A stretch of 64,000 nt of DNA from Polyangium sp. y55x31 (GTDB lineage Bacteria; Myxococcota_A; Polyangia; Polyangiales; Polyangiaceae), in NCBI RefSeq assembly GCF_029946505.1, contig NZ_JARZHG010000012.1:124001-188000 (forward strand). The letters are read 5' to 3'. Under the pieces are notes generated by a model, which saw nothing but the letters and a program-made list of their open reading frames with translations, searched no databases and had not been told where the DNA came from. Position numbers and translations under genes: made by a program. Positions 1 through 8,827 of the stretch are shown piece by piece. Position 1 is the stretch's first letter. Each line of letters begins with the position of its first letter.

Positions 1-1096
1 CGACCGGCCAGAGCGGATTGCCGAAGGCGAGCCAGTTGCGGCCGAACGTGAGCGCAGCGACGCCCGTGAGCAGGATCAGGCTCGAGGCGAGGAGCAGCGC
101 CGTCGCGCGGGGACGCGCCTTCGCATGGCGGCGCAGGAGATTCACGCCGGCGACGAGGGCCATGGGCGGCGCCCAGAAAAGCGAGGCGCTCTTCGAGGCG
201 AGCACGAGCGCGAGGCAGCCGGCGGTGATGACGGCGTCGCGCATACGCGCCTCCGCCCGCGTCGCGAAATGGAGCGCGGCGAGCAAAAAAGCGCCGACGA
301 CGACGTCGATCATCGACGTCCGGAGCTGGCTCGTCGTGGCGGGCATCAAGAGGACGACCGCGGCCCAGCCCATACAAGGGACGGGATCGGACGCGAATCG
401 GCGCGCGAGGAGGAAGACGCCCAGGGAGAGGGCCGGCGCAGCCAGGGTGTTGCCGATCTCGACGAAGGTTTTTCCGGTAAAAGCAACGAAGAAGAGCGCG
501 AACGCCTCGGCGCCGCGGGGGTATCCATTGGTGGCCTGCACGACGAGCGTGCGCGGCAGGTCGACCATCTGGAAGCCGTGGTTCTGGAGGGCGAAGCCGA
601 TCATCGGCTCGTGATAAAAGAAGCTATCCCACGACTCCGAGGGCGCGAGGTAGGTGATCCACGCGGATGCGACGATGGCGAAGGTGGAGGCGAGCAGGCC
701 GAGGACCACGGAGCTTTGCGCGCGCCACGCGAGCCCGAGCGCGTCCCAGGGCAGCCGCGCGAGCGAGACGCCGGCGCGCGCGATTTCGCGTACGAACGCG
801 CGAGGCGCGCGACCCCGGAGAGAGGCCGCGAAGGTCGCAGCGGACACGACGAAGGAGAGCAACGCGAGCGCGCCGGGCGTCAATCGGTTCGTGTACCCGA
901 GCGCGAAGACGGGGACGATGATCAACCCGAAAAACACCGTGGAGGCGAGCAGGCCGAGCTCGGCGCGGCCCTCGGGTTCCGCGCGGAGCGCAGCGCCGAG
1001 CGCCGCGAATGCGGCGAACGAGACGAGCACACAGAGGAGCAACGACGAGGCCACGGCAGGAGGGGCGTACACGAACGAACACGCGGCGCCAAGCAT
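1..1096 (-). CDS. Polytopic membrane protein, GT-C/family 39 glycosyltransferase-like (partial)
   Basis: Reading from the ATG at 1096 gives 365 codons with no stop before the left edge, so the C-terminus is outside the window. Hydrophobic segments lie near residues 14-37, 48-69, 73-94 and 130-151, followed by a soluble stretch with SWDSFFYHEP and GYPRGAEAF and then more membrane helices. The many helices, the aromatic/acidic loop after an early helix and a late FGNPLWPV motif recall membrane glycosyltransferases of the GT-C fold (family 39/ArnT type), which move sugars from polyprenyl-phosphate carriers; that assignment is inference. The start is uncertain: the frame stays open upstream through a proline-rich stretch to a GTG at 1234. 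The next gene diverges. Confidence 0.6.
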   Translation of the reverse strand, partial: MLGAACSFVYAPPAVASSLLLCVLVSFAAFAALGAALRAEPEGRAELGLLASTVFFGLIIVPVFALGYTNRLTPGALALLSFVVSAATFAASLRGRAPRAFVREIARAGVSLARLPWDALGLAWRAQSSVVLGLLASTFAIVASAWITYLAPSESWDSFFYHEPMIGFALQNHGFQMVDLPRTLVVQATNGYPRGAEAFALFFVAFTGKTFVEIGNTLAAPALSLGVFLLARRFASDPVPCMGWAAVVLLMPATTSQLRTSMIDVVVGAFLLAALHFATRAEARMRDAVITAGCLALVLASKSASLFWAPPMALVAGVNLLRRHAKARPRATALLLASSLILLTGVAALTFGRNWLAFGNPLWPV

Positions 1097-1325
1097 CGTG
1101 TCCAACAGCGGGAGCGGCGGCAATGGCGGCGGAGCGGGCTCCGGCGGCTCGGGAATGGGCGGCGCCGGCAGGGAGGAGGGAGAGCCCGGCGTGACCGCAG
1201 GCCCCGGACCTGTCGAACCCCACGCAGGCCACACGCGCGGACGAGTTGCCCATCGAGCCAACGACGGCCCACGGGCAGGCCGGGCCTTGACACGGCCGGA
1301 TCCAGACCCAAGTTGGGCAGCCTGA

Positions 1326-1577
1326 ATGAGCACCAAGGCCTCCCTTCACCTCGCCCGAGCCAGCAAAGCCGCGAAGCTCTTGAAGGAGGCGACGTCGCAG
1401 GAGGAAGCAGCGCTCCTGCTCGACGCAGGCCTGAGCGAGCTCAACGCAGCGCTCGCAGCGGCACCGAAGGCGCTCGCTGAGCGCGTGCAGCGCGTCGTCA
1501 ACGACATCGCCCGGCAGATGATGAGCGTCGTCCACGAGGACGCGCTCGCCGAAGCGGTCGAAGCGGCGCAGGCCTGA
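1326..1577 (+). CDS. Small alanine-rich helical protein, unknown function
   Basis: An 83-residue product rich in Ala, Glu and Leu that should be almost all alpha-helix, with no signal peptide or membrane segment. I do not recognise a family. Support for it being real is the protein-like composition (few Arg and Pro, unlike the antisense frames here), an ATG start and its fit between a divergent membrane gene and thiH. No clear ribosome binding site is seen. It could be a small regulatory or coiled-coil partner protein, but nothing points to a partner. Confidence 0.45.
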   Translation: MSTKASLHLARASKAAKLLKEATSQEEAALLLDAGLSELNAALAAAPKALAERVQRVVNDIARQMMSVVHEDALAEAVEAAQA

Positions 1578-1729
1578 CCGTCAGGGTCGTCCCCCTCCTC
1601 TTCGCGCTCCCCAGCCTCCTCCCAGCCTCCTCCCCCGCTCCGACGCCACCGCCGTTCCGTCCGCTGTAGCTCCTGCTACCTTTGTACGCGGTTCGCTTAC
1701 GAGTTGGCTTCGACCGATGGAGGATGGCC

Positions 1730-2824
1730 ATGAGCTTCAATACGATCCTCGAGCGATACGATTTCGATGAAGTATCGCGCCGCCTTTCGAGCGCGGACGG
1801 CTTCACGGATGCGGACGTCGAGCGCGCGCTCGACGCGGGGTCCGGGGACCGACGCCCGGAGGATTTTCTGGCCTTGCTCTCGGCGGCGGCGCTCCCGCGC
1901 TTGCCCGACCTCGAAGCCCGCGCGCGCGCGCTCACGCGCGAAACGTTCGGCCAAGACATCGAGATGTTCGCGCCCCTCTACCTCTCGAATACGTGCAAGA
2001 CGACGTGCACGTACTGCGGTTTTGCATACAAGAACGATATCAAGCGGAAGACGTTGGCGATCGACGAGGCGGTGGCGGAGGGTCACATCCTGCATGCGCG
2101 TGGATTCCGGCGGCTCCTGCTCCTCACCGGCGAGGATTACGTGGCGACGCCGGTCGCCTACCTGGCGGACGCATGCCGGGCGCTCGCGGGGATGTTCCCT
2201 TCGCTCAAGCTCGAAGTGTATCCGCTGGGCGAGAGCGACTACGAAGGCCTGCGCGCCGCGGGGGCCACCGGCATCGTCTGTTATCAGGAGACCTACGATC
2301 GTCGGCGCTACCGGGAGGTCCACCTTCGCGGGATGAAGCGCAAATACGACCATCGGCTCGATTGCCTCGACCGGGCCGCGCGCGCGGGCATTCTCGAGCT
2401 GAGCACCGGGGCGCTGCTCGGCCTCTCGAATCCCAGGACCGATACGTTTTTCGCCGGGATGCACGCCCATTCCTTGCTGCAATCCCATCCGGGCGCGAAG
2501 CTCTCGATCTCGCTCCCACGCCTGCGCCCGGCGGCGGGCTTCGAGGACGTTCCCCTCTTGCCCGATCCCGTCTACGTCCAGATGTTCCTGGCGACGCGCC
2601 TCTTCCTCCCGCGCGCGGGCCTGATCCTGTCGACCCGCGAGCCGCACGCCATGCGCATGCACCTCGCGTCGCTTTGCATCACGACCATGAGCGCGGGCGT
2701 GAGCGTGGCGCCGGGGGGCTATTCGGGCGCCGATACGACCGAGCAGTTCTCGCTCGGTGATCACAGCACGACGGCGGAGGTGGCCGAGAGCTTGAAAACG
2801 CATGGCCTTCACGCCTCTTTTTGA
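1730..2824 (+). CDS. thiH: 2-iminoacetate synthase ThiH (radical SAM)
   Basis: ThiH cleaves tyrosine with S-adenosylmethionine to give dehydroglycine (2-iminoacetate) and p-cresol; dehydroglycine feeds thiazole formation in thiamine synthesis with ThiG. The product is 364 residues, close to the E. coli enzyme. The radical-SAM cluster motif CKTTCTYC (CX3CX2C) lies near residue 90, after the usual NTC context, and the C-terminal part has the expected FSLGDHSTTAEV segment. The ATG at 1730 is chosen because GGAGGA ends 5 bases upstream; an in-frame ATG at 1724 overlaps that site. No other thiamine gene is visible nearby, so it is probably transcribed alone. Confidence 0.94.
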   Translation: MSFNTILERYDFDEVSRRLSSADGFTDADVERALDAGSGDRRPEDFLALLSAAALPRLPDLEARARALTRETFGQDIEMFAPLYLSNTCKTTCTYCGFAYKNDIKRKTLAIDEAVAEGHILHARGFRRLLLLTGEDYVATPVAYLADACRALAGMFPSLKLEVYPLGESDYEGLRAAGATGIVCYQETYDRRRYREVHLRGMKRKYDHRLDCLDRAARAGILELSTGALLGLSNPRTDTFFAGMHAHSLLQSHPGAKLSISLPRLRPAAGFEDVPLLPDPVYVQMFLATRLFLPRAGLILSTREPHAMRMHLASLCITTMSAGVSVAPGGYSGADTTEQFSLGDHSTTAEVAESLKTHGLHASF

Positions 2825-2894
2825 GTCACGAAGCGCTCGCGGGCTCTCCCAACTGTTGCCGTCCCCCGGCCTCCTCCGTTACGCTCTCCTCTGA

Positions 2895-3314
2895 ATGCCC
2901 TCCGCCCGTGACGAATCGTTCGTGATCACAGAGGAGCCCGACCTCGCCATTGCGCATTATGTCGGCCACGTCACCGCCGACGACATCCGGCGACTCACGG
3001 CCATTCGAATGCGTTTTTGCGAGGGCAAACCTTACGTTTTTCTGCTCATCGACCTGCATCGCATGGTTCACATCACGCCGGAGGCACGACGTGTCGCGGC
3101 GGAGACCTCCGGCACGCCCGACGATACCGTGGTCATCCACGGGGTCGCCATCGTCGGCGCGAGTTTTCAATTTCGGGTCCTCGGCAGCATGCTGTTCCGT
3201 GGGATCCGCCTGCTCCGCCGCACCAGCGGATTTCCCGTCCACTTCGTCGACACGCATGCCGAGGCCCGCGCCTGGTTCGACGAGCGACGGCGCGAACTCG
3301 GACTCGAACGTTGA
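2895..3314 (+). CDS. STAS/SpoIIAA-like domain protein
   Basis: A 139-residue soluble protein. The pattern (a strand pair with ITEEPDLAIAHYVGHVT, a helix, a hydrophobic VFLLIDL strand, further helix/strand units and a C-terminal amphipathic helix) fits the small alpha/beta STAS/SpoIIAA-like proteins that are common in myxobacteria. Members usually act as switch or scaffold proteins; no partner kinase or phosphatase is adjacent, and the conserved phospho-Ser of true anti-anti-sigma factors is not evident. It ends 13 bases from the end of the convergent lipoprotein gene. Function is unknown. Confidence 0.7.
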   Translation: MPSARDESFVITEEPDLAIAHYVGHVTADDIRRLTAIRMRFCEGKPYVFLLIDLHRMVHITPEARRVAAETSGTPDDTVVIHGVAIVGASFQFRVLGSMLFRGIRLLRRTSGFPVHFVDTHAEARAWFDERRRELGLER

Positions 3315-3326
3315 GGTTCGTCTCGA

Positions 3327-4025
3327 CTACTTCTTCAGCGACGGGTCTCCCCCGCGCCAGTCGCTGAATGCACCACGCTCGCGTCGACATTCCACCAGCA
3401 CGACACGTTTGTTCGCCTCGGAGGACGTGCCCCATTGCGAGGGCATCACGAGGGCGCCGGTGCCCTCACCGCAGGCGCTCATGATCTGCGGGCGAATCGC
3501 TTCGACTTCCTTGGGGCCCTTGGCGGCGGGCGCCTCGGCGCACGGCGTGAAATACCACCCGCGCTTGGGCGGCGAGATCGTCGGATCGGTCCAGCCCGCC
3601 GGCGTGGCGAGGCTCTCGACCGAGACCTGTCGCGTGCCACAAGCGGTGATGGTCGCTGATTCGAATTCGTTGAACCGCTTCTCGCACTGGGACCGCATCT
3701 CGGCGGCTGAAAGCTCGCCTTTCGAGGTGGTGAGCTTCGCCTCGGAATAGTCGCGGGCGAACGTTTTCCACGCGTGCATCTCCCCCGTAGGGACGTCGCC
3801 ACCACACTCCCAGAGCTTCTTTCGCGCATCGGCGCGCGCCTTCACGTCGGCCTCGGTCTCGAGATTCGCCGGCGCGTCGACGCCCATGGCCGCCTCGAAC
3901 TCGGCGACCCTGGCATTCGCCATCCCCGGATCGGGGGAGCGGGAGCTGCCCCCCGAAAGCGCCCCGAGACAGCCGGTCCCGAACAAGACCAGCGCGGTTG
4001 TCCCGACCCGCAACCCAATTTTCAT
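3327..4025 (-). CDS. Putative lipoprotein, unknown function
   Basis: A 232-residue product starting MKIGLRVGTTALVLFGTGC, a typical lipoprotein signal with the acylated Cys at residue 19. The mature part starts with a Gly/Ser linker, then a mostly helical, charged domain containing several cysteines (WECGG, SQCEK, ITACG, TPCAEA, MSACGEG, LVECRR) that could form disulfides in the periplasm. No family is recognised. The ATG at 4025 is preferred because it opens directly into the signal sequence; the frame runs open further upstream with Arg-rich, non-protein-like sequence. Likely a monocistronic gene facing the STAS-like gene. Confidence 0.7.
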   Translation of the reverse strand: MKIGLRVGTTALVLFGTGCLGALSGGSSRSPDPGMANARVAEFEAAMGVDAPANLETEADVKARADARKKLWECGGDVPTGEMHAWKTFARDYSEAKLTTSKGELSAAEMRSQCEKRFNEFESATITACGTRQVSVESLATPAGWTDPTISPPKRGWYFTPCAEAPAAKGPKEVEAIRPQIMSACGEGTGALVMPSQWGTSSEANKRVVLVECRRERGAFSDWRGGDPSLKK

Positions 4026-4113
4026 GGGAATGGGGCTATGCCGGGTGCCACCCCCTGTCAAGCGCAAAGATGCTGCATTGAGGCGCTGGAGGGGGGCGAT
4101 TTTAATGGAATGT

Positions 4114-4860
4114 TCAATCGTCGCTGTTTTTCGCGGGCCCCAGACCGAACACACGCTCGTGGCGCGCGCTCACGTGGCAGCCCATGCACGACGCCACGCG
4201 CCCCGCGGACGTCACCTCCCCCTCGGGCGTCACCGTTCCATAGACCCACCCCGCGTCCGTCCCCGGCGTTCCGGGCGCGACCTTGAGCACGACATAAGCC
4301 CCAGCGAGGCGCGAGGCCCGGTAGACCCGATCGCCGAGCTGTACATACGGATTGAAATGGTCGGCCGTCGTGGGCTTTTCCTGCTCTGCGCGATTGGCCT
4401 GGGGATCGGCCTTTTCCACGAGGTCGGGGTGATAACTCTCCTTGACGAGGATCTGCCCCACGGGCTGGGGCGCGGACGGGGGGGCCTGGTTGATCGGATA
4501 AGCGTCCTGGTTCTTGGCAAACACCGAATAGAGCTTGCGCGCATGATCTCCGTCCTCCGCGGCGCTCATGCGCGCGCGGCCGGGCAGCGGCATGCGGCAG
4601 AGCCAGGGCGCCCAGCGCAGCTCGTCGTCGATGCGTCCCCAAGCCTTGTAATCGCGGAATGCGGCGGCGACGAGCGGGACGAATCGGGGATCGAGCGCAG
4701 CGGCGTCCGGGGCGGCGCGCGTCGATTGCGCGGAGGGTGTCGCCGGAGCCGCGGGCGCCGATGCTTCTTTGTTTTCGTCCGCCGCGGTGATGGGCTCGTC
4801 GAGGGGACGGGTGCATCCGGGTGCGAGGGCGAAAACGAGGAGGAGCAGGGCAGGACGCAT
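4114..4860 (-). CDS. Cytochrome P460-like heme lipoprotein
   Basis: A 248-residue product. It begins MRPALLLLVFALAPGC, a lipoprotein signal with lipobox Cys at residue 16, followed by an Ala/Pro linker. The domain contains a single class-c heme attachment motif CMGCH near the C-terminus (about residue 228) and YRASRLAGAYVVLKV, YHPDLVEK and WVYGTV segments of the kind found in cytochrome P460-family proteins, which oxidise small nitrogen compounds or act as electron carriers. The family call rests on motif position and general pattern and is moderate; heme binding is well supported. Membrane-anchored periplasmic location is expected. A longer start at 4884 would add 8 residues before the signal. 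Confidence 0.7.
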   Translation of the reverse strand: MRPALLLLVFALAPGCTRPLDEPITAADENKEASAPAAPATPSAQSTRAAPDAAALDPRFVPLVAAAFRDYKAWGRIDDELRWAPWLCRMPLPGRARMSAAEDGDHARKLYSVFAKNQDAYPINQAPPSAPQPVGQILVKESYHPDLVEKADPQANRAEQEKPTTADHFNPYVQLGDRVYRASRLAGAYVVLKVAPGTPGTDAGWVYGTVTPEGEVTSAGRVASCMGCHVSARHERVFGLGPAKNSDD

Positions 4861-4917
4861 GGGGTTCCATGATACGTACGCCACGCGAGGAAGATCTACG
4901 TCCTCCGCCGGTCTTCA

Positions 4918-6876
4918 TCACGCGTGGCGCGCCGCGGCTCCGTCCATGCCTCCCGCGGCCGCCGCCTCGGACGCGAACGCGAGCGTGCGCGCGCGATCGG
5001 GCAGGAGAGCCTCGAGCTGCCAGGTGAGCACCCGCGCCTGCTCCTGCGCCTTGCGTTGCGCCAGGCGGCTGCGCCCGACGAGCAGCGAGGTGCCGCCCGT
5101 GCCCAGGATCAAGCTCGCGGCCATGACGATCAGCGAGTCCTGAAAGCCGAGCCCCGTGGCGGGCATGATGAGCTCGACGGTGTCGCCGCGGACCACGTAG
5201 CTCGGGGAAACGAGCCCGAGCGGCTCGATCAAGAAGCAGCCGACGATGCTCAGCACGCCGAGCGCGACGAGCACACGCCTGCGCCGCGTGCTCGACTGCA
5301 GCGCGAAGCCGATCGTATTGAGGCCGAGGAAAAACGGCGTGATGAGGAGCGGGATGAGCATCCGGCCCGCCACGATCCACGCCACCGCGGTGAGCACGAA
5401 GCTGCCGTACCACGCGGACGCGGCGAGCGTGCGGCGCCAGTACATGAGGAACTTGGTCGCGCTCGCGAAGAGCATGAGGCCGACGCAGCCGAGCACGGTG
5501 CCAAGATGCGAGGTGCCGCGGGCGAGCGCGAGCGCGAGGAAGGCGAGCGACGCCACGCACTGCGCCGTCCCCACGAAGAGCAGGCGCCCGAAGAGGTCGC
5601 GGCTCTCCTCGTCGTCGAGTTTGTCGCGAACGGCCGCGGGCACCTCGCGGGGCGGCTCCTTGAGCACACGCGCGACGACCGCGAGGGCCGCCTCGTTCGA
5701 CGGATCGAGCGCGAGCGCGCGCCCGGCCTCGTGCAGCGCATCCTTCCGCGCGCCCATGTCACCCGCGCCCGCGAGCGCACGCTCCGCCGCATGCCCGGCC
5801 GCCGCCGCGTGTTTGTCCGCGAGCGAGCGGCGCAGCGCGACGTCGCGATCGCCGGCGAGGTAACGCTCGACGGCCTCGTGCAGGGCACGCGCGCTCGGGT
5901 AACGGTTCGCCGGATCGAGCGCCGTCGCGCGCACGCAGATCTCGTCGAGCTCGGGCGGTACGTCGCGGCCGGGGCAGCGCTCGGAGGGGCGATTTCCCGC
6001 GAGGCCTCGGGCCATGCTGAGCAGCATCTCGACCGGATCCTCCGAGCGCGGATGGAGCGGCTCGAGCGCGAGGATCTCGAACAGGATGACGCCGAGCGCG
6101 TAGACGTCGCTGCGCACGTCGACGAGCTCGCGTTTGCCGCGGGCTTGCTCGGGCGCCATGTATCCGAGCGTGCCCACGATGCGCCCGTCCTGCGTGGCGC
6201 CGGGGCCCGACACGGCGACGTCGAGCGAGTGCTCCGGCTCGGGCGCGCCGCGCACCCGGGCGATGCCCCAGTCGAGCACGTACACCTCGCCGAAATCGCC
6301 GATCATGATGTTCGCCGGCTTGAGGTCGCGGTGGAGCACGCCGCGGGCGTGCGCGAAGTCGACGGCGAGGCAAACGGCGGCGAAGATGCCGAGCAGCTTG
6401 TGGCGCGTGTACGTGGCGAGGGCGCGTTCGTCGCCCGCGGCGAGGTCCTTGAGGACTTGCCGGAGCGTGTGGCCGCGCAGGCATTTCATGGTGAAGTACA
6501 CCTCGCCGCCCTCGCGCACACCGAGGTCGTAGACGGGGACGATGGAGGGATGCTCGAGCTGCCCCTGCACGCGCGCCTCGCGCAGGAAGCGCTCGCGTGC
6601 GTCCTTTCCGCGCCCGTGCGTGGGCAGGAGCGTCTTCATCGCGACCTCACGCCCGATCCAGTCGTCCTTGCAGAGCCGGACCTCGCCCATACCGCCGCGC
6701 CCGAGCAGCTTGCGTGGTGCATAACGGAGCGCCTCGGCCGCGCCTTCGAGGGCGGCTCGCGCCGGATCGACGGGCAACACGGCCTGTGTGCCGTCACCCT
6801 CGCCGTGCCGGGGGCGATCGATCGTCGGGGAAGGGAAATCGAAATCGGTGGGCTCTTCCGGCGCACGCTGCGGCAT
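4918..6876 (-). CDS. Serine/threonine protein kinase with C-terminal membrane domain
   Basis: A 652-residue eukaryotic-type kinase. The catalytic domain covers about residues 52-320: glycine loop GRGGMGEV, Lys in REVAMKTL, HRDLKPANIM catalytic loop, DWG in place of DFG (VLDWGIARV, a frequent bacterial variant) and GYMAPEQARG. After a helical TPR-like stretch (RALALDPSNEAALAVVARVL) come roughly six hydrophobic segments (about residues 415-600) and a cytosolic tail. No extracellular PASTA or sensor domain is present, so the membrane part itself may sense or merely anchor. It is the last gene of a minus-strand run after the beta-prime-like gene (111 bases apart), which makes that protein a possible but untested substrate. 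Confidence 0.92.
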   Translation of the reverse strand: MPQRAPEEPTDFDFPSPTIDRPRHGEGDGTQAVLPVDPARAALEGAAEALRYAPRKLLGRGGMGEVRLCKDDWIGREVAMKTLLPTHGRGKDARERFLREARVQGQLEHPSIVPVYDLGVREGGEVYFTMKCLRGHTLRQVLKDLAAGDERALATYTRHKLLGIFAAVCLAVDFAHARGVLHRDLKPANIMIGDFGEVYVLDWGIARVRGAPEPEHSLDVAVSGPGATQDGRIVGTLGYMAPEQARGKRELVDVRSDVYALGVILFEILALEPLHPRSEDPVEMLLSMARGLAGNRPSERCPGRDVPPELDEICVRATALDPANRYPSARALHEAVERYLAGDRDVALRRSLADKHAAAAGHAAERALAGAGDMGARKDALHEAGRALALDPSNEAALAVVARVLKEPPREVPAAVRDKLDDEESRDLFGRLLFVGTAQCVASLAFLALALARGTSHLGTVLGCVGLMLFASATKFLMYWRRTLAASAWYGSFVLTAVAWIVAGRMLIPLLITPFFLGLNTIGFALQSSTRRRRVLVALGVLSIVGCFLIEPLGLVSPSYVVRGDTVELIMPATGLGFQDSLIVMAASLILGTGGTSLLVGRSRLAQRKAQEQARVLTWQLEALLPDRARTLAFASEAAAAGGMDGAAARHA

Positions 6877-6987
6877 GCGGAGAGCAGAACGGCTCGCAAG
6901 GGCCCCGTCAAGCGCCGCGCAAATCGCCGCTCCCGCGGAAAGCTCGCGCTTTGGTTCGCGCGTGACGCGCTCGCCACGGCGTATTCG

Positions 6988-8712
6988 TCATTTTTGCGCG
7001 TCGGGTGCGGCGAATCGGCCGAGGATGGCAGGCGCGTCGCTCACGGAGATGAGGACGATCTCCTCGTCCGTGGCGACGGCGATCCGGTCGGCGGTCGGGC
7101 TGAATGCGGCCGCGAAGATCATCGCGTCGATCCGGAACCACAACGTCTCGCCGTCACTCACGACCCCGGTGCCGTGGAGAAAGCGAAATCGATTCTGCGG
7201 GGTCGATCCGATCGCCGTCGCCGTCTCTCCGGCGTCGCCTTCGTCACGCACGTCGGGGGCCTCGGGGGACATGCGCACCACGGGATCGTTTTCGTGGAAC
7301 CAGGACTGCATCACGGGGTCGAGCTGCGGGATTCCCGTGTCCATGTCCAGAACCGCAGTTTCCTCCTGCTCGCCGACCCAGGCATATCGACCGTCACGCG
7401 TCGTGGCCAGCACCGCGGGCCGATCCCCGCCCCATCGAAGAGGCGCAGGCTGAGCCGACGCGGGCGGCGACGCGCCCTCCGCGACGCTGCCGACCACGAG
7501 CTCCTCGGGCTGGTCGTGTTCGAGCAAGCGCAGCGGCATGTCCGCGGGATAGGTATCGAGATACTCTCTCGTCTCGAGGTCGAGCACGGCGACGCTCGCG
7601 CGACCCGACTTGGCGTCCCAATACTCGTCCTGTCCGAACCAATCCCACTCGTCTCGAATCCACTTCGCCATGCGCAAGCGTGATCCATGCACGCTGGTGG
7701 CGATTCGACCGCACGACGGGACGTGCGCGAGCACCTCGCCGCGCGTGGTGACGAGCCACGATCCGTGGGGCCGCTGCACGAAGAGCCGCTCGTCGTCGAC
7801 GAAGATGAGGCCTGCGACCTCGGTGCCGACGTCCTCCGGCAAACGGCCGGGCGCGCCCATGAGGCGCACGGGCGACAAAATCGGCGCCGGCTCGGGCCAC
7901 AGGCGTGTCGCCGCGGGAGGGGACACGGTCGCCTGCACGACGGCCTCGAAGAGCGCCTGGACCGTGCGCTGCTGGTTCATCAGGACAACCGGCGGCGGCG
8001 AGAGCTCGACGAGCTGGAGCTGGCTCTGCGCCGCGAGCACGAGGGAGCGCCATGCCTCGTTGAGCGGGCCGATCCACGGATCGACCATGGCCGGACCGAG
8101 ATCGGCGAAGAAGGGCCGCATCCCCGGCGGCGGCAGCGGAATGGCGCGCGTGACCACCACAGCAACGAGCGCCGGGTCGGCTCCTCTGCGGATCAATGCC
8201 GCCTCCAGCGCGCTCGGGCCCGTCGCGCCGGCGTTCTCGTGCGTATCCATTTCTTCGGCGGGGCGCACGGTGTCGCCGTCGAACCACGCTTCGCAGCGCG
8301 CGATCGCTCGAACCTGATCGACGGACAACCCCAGCGCGTCGGCCACGAGGGGCATGACCGCGGGGTGCACGACGCCCGCGACCAGGACGTGGCCATACCG
8401 ACGTTCGCGCTGCGCGGGCGTGGAGCAGAGGACTCCGCATTTCTCGCACGATTCGCCCGCGCGCTCCTCCCCGCACAGCGCGCCGCACGCGCAGCGGAAC
8501 GGGCTCACGGGCCCGAAGATTCGCTGGCAGAAAATGCCGTCGCGGGCCGGCCGCCGCCCGCTGCCCGACCAGCGCCGCATGAGATCGATGCTGGTCACGC
8601 GCCCATGCGAGCGTATGTCCTCGGGAGCCGCGGGATCGAGGAGGTTCGTCTGGACCCATGAAAGGTCCGCCACGACATCCGATGGAGAAAAGAACCGATC
8701 TCGTAGAGACAT
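6988..8712 (-). CDS. RNA polymerase beta-prime clamp-like protein fused to a beta-propeller-like domain
   Basis: A 574-residue protein. Residues about 30-265 match the N-terminus of RNA polymerase beta-prime (RpoC): ARDGIFCQRIFGPV parallels the RpoC segment ERDGLFCARIFGPV, and four Cys at 74, 76, 89 and 92 have the exact CXC-X12-CX2C spacing of the zinc site (70, 72, 85, 88 in E. coli), with SCEKCG and RERRYGH conserved. IPLPPPGMRP followed by LNEAWRSL and MNQQRTVQALFEAV (about 190-262) corresponds to the clamp-helix region that binds sigma. There is no NADFDGD catalytic motif. Residues about 290-574 look like WD-type blades (PAVLATTRDGRYAWVGEQ, FSPTADRIAVATDEEI). The ATG at 8712 has GGGA 8 bases upstream; a GTG at 8739 is possible. 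Confidence 0.85.
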   Translation of the reverse strand: MSLRDRFFSPSDVVADLSWVQTNLLDPAAPEDIRSHGRVTSIDLMRRWSGSGRRPARDGIFCQRIFGPVSPFRCACGALCGEERAGESCEKCGVLCSTPAQRERRYGHVLVAGVVHPAVMPLVADALGLSVDQVRAIARCEAWFDGDTVRPAEEMDTHENAGATGPSALEAALIRRGADPALVAVVVTRAIPLPPPGMRPFFADLGPAMVDPWIGPLNEAWRSLVLAAQSQLQLVELSPPPVVLMNQQRTVQALFEAVVQATVSPPAATRLWPEPAPILSPVRLMGAPGRLPEDVGTEVAGLIFVDDERLFVQRPHGSWLVTTRGEVLAHVPSCGRIATSVHGSRLRMAKWIRDEWDWFGQDEYWDAKSGRASVAVLDLETREYLDTYPADMPLRLLEHDQPEELVVGSVAEGASPPASAQPAPLRWGGDRPAVLATTRDGRYAWVGEQEETAVLDMDTGIPQLDPVMQSWFHENDPVVRMSPEAPDVRDEGDAGETATAIGSTPQNRFRFLHGTGVVSDGETLWFRIDAMIFAAAFSPTADRIAVATDEEIVLISVSDAPAILGRFAAPDAQK

Positions 8713-8827
8713 GTGCACGATTCCCGCTCGGCAAACCACGACGCCGACGTGGGATGCACGTACGCGACCTTGCCGGCGGCGTCAATGGGTGGAGCGAGCG
8801 GCCGACCGCCTTTGATGTTTCGTGGAT

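Noticed and set aside
125-1480. Long plus-strand open frame opposite the GT-C-like gene
   Set aside because: Composition is dominated by Arg, Glu, Gly and His, typical of antisense frames in GC-rich DNA; the minus-strand reading gives clear membrane helices.
4924-7683. 919-codon plus-strand open frame opposite the kinase
   Set aside because: Antisense to an unmistakable kinase with all catalytic motifs; Arg/Glu/His-rich and without recognisable domains.
6988-8712. Reading this gene as a second functional RNA polymerase beta-prime subunit
   Set aside because: It lacks the NADFDGD catalytic loop and everything after the clamp; only the N-terminal module is present.
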